From an uncultured Mucilaginibacter sp. (GTDB lineage Bacteria; Bacteroidota; Bacteroidia; Sphingobacteriales; Sphingobacteriaceae): a DNA stretch of 15,112 bases. The notes below the pieces were generated by a model that saw only the letters and a list, made by a program, of their open reading frames with translations, had not been told where the DNA came from and did no database searches. The stretch covers positions 1-15,112 of the forward strand of contig CAMLFI010000020.1 in assembly GCA_946479225.1 (NCBI GenBank), in the 5' to 3' direction. Below are positions 14,613-15,112 of the stretch, piece by piece. The stretch's first letter is position 1. The number at the start of each line of letters is the position of its first letter. A program made the position numbers and the translations under genes.

Positions 14613-15112
14613 GATTTAAAACAGAGCGGTAAAGTTCGATATATTGGTTGGCTACTTTATTATTTGTGTAGTTGTCCAGCACTTTTTGGCGCGCGTTTGC
14701 GGCTAATTTAGCGGTATCTGCAACGTAAAGTATTTCGACTATTCCATCGACTATACCCTGCGCTGATGCTAAGTCGGCTAAATACCCATTCTGCAAATGA
14801 TCTACCATTTCGGGTATACCACCTGTATTGAAAGCTACTACCGGTGTACCGCAAGCCATGGCCTCCATCACAGTATTGGGCAGGTTATCTTCTAATGATG
14901 TCGTCACAAATACATCAGCAAGGCTGTAAACTTCCGCCAATTCATTTTCACTCGTTATAATATTTAACTGATGCACCGGAAAAGGCAGAGTGGTAACATC
15001 AAAGTGTTTGTTCTTACCGAAGATCACTACTTCAACATCGGAAGTATCCCCGGCACTTTGCTTTAAAAGATTTAGCGCTTCTACCAGGTATCTTATACCC
15101 TTACGCTTATCA
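14605..15112 (-). CDS. GT4-like glycosyltransferase, C-terminal part (cut by right edge)
   Basis: The frame is open to the right edge, giving 168 residues of the C-terminal domain of a GT-B fold retaining glycosyltransferase (group 1/GT4). The 5' end lies beyond the window; an internal GTG at 15027 is not the start, since KRKGIRYLVEAL, typical of the family, is encoded upstream of it. The core signature is EDNLPNTVMEAMACGTPVVA followed by GGIPEMV, the donor nucleotide-sugar binding region; Asp replaces the first Glu of the usual E-x7-E pair, as in many relatives with this EDNLPNT pattern. It overlaps the GT2 start by 8 nt. The pair probably builds a surface polysaccharide or glycolipid (inference from gene type). 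Confidence 0.88.
   Translation of the reverse strand, partial: DKRKGIRYLVEALNLLKQSAGDTSDVEVVIFGKNKHFDVTTLPFPVHQLNIITSENELAEVYSLADVFVTTSLEDNLPNTVMEAMACGTPVVAFNTGGIPEMVDHLQNGYLADLASAQGIVDGIVEILYVADTAKLAANARQKVLDNYTNNKVANQYIELYRSVLNHE

Noticed and set aside
15025..15027. GTG as start of the GT4-like gene
   Set aside because: The frame stays open to the edge and encodes family-typical KRKGIRYLVEAL upstream.

Overview
The window looks like a chromosomal segment of a Bacteroidota bacterium, most likely Sphingobacteriaceae (Mucilaginibacter/Pedobacter type). This is inferred from a GLPGLI-family protein paired with an outer-membrane beta-barrel receptor-like protein, a LytS-type kinase with a LytTR regulator, a DUF922-type secreted protein, AT-rich leaders without Shine-Dalgarno sequences, and moderate GC. 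No rRNA, tRNA, CRISPR array, transposase or phage gene was seen. Genes run off both edges.

Region 1 (1-4204, plus strand) is the distal part of a catabolic operon. It holds a zinc-dependent medium-chain dehydrogenase (5' end missing), a short-chain dehydrogenase, a full-length but divergent transketolase with a probable TTG start, and a small cupin, closed by a rho-independent terminator. Two oxidoreductases feeding a thiamine-diphosphate ketol transferase suggest oxidation of a polyol or sugar followed by C2 transfer. The substrate cannot be read from the sequence.

Region 2 (4205-4533) is non-coding and carries repeated TGGAACA-type words, including a 13-bp inverted repeat, of unknown role. 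It is followed by a secreted DUF922-like putative metalloprotease (4534-5109).

Region 3 (5150-8685, minus strand) is a tight three-gene operon: LytS/YehU-type membrane histidine kinase, periplasmic beta-lactamase-fold serine hydrolase, LytTR response regulator. The hydrolase gene sits between kinase and regulator. A perfect 11-bp direct repeat with a 21-bp period lies upstream of the kinase gene and looks like a LytTR operator, suggesting autoregulation.

Region 4 (8686-12483) begins with a divergent intergenic region. It then encodes, on the plus strand, a 932-aa outer-membrane beta-barrel protein with a carboxypeptidase-regulatory-like N-terminus and a GLPGLI-family partner. A perfect 13-bp inverted repeat ends 4 nt before the barrel start codon.

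Region 5 (12520-15112) holds an NhaA Na+/H+ antiporter, converging on a minus-strand glycosyltransferase pair (GT4-like, truncated by the right edge, and GT2) that is probably the end of a polysaccharide biosynthesis cluster.
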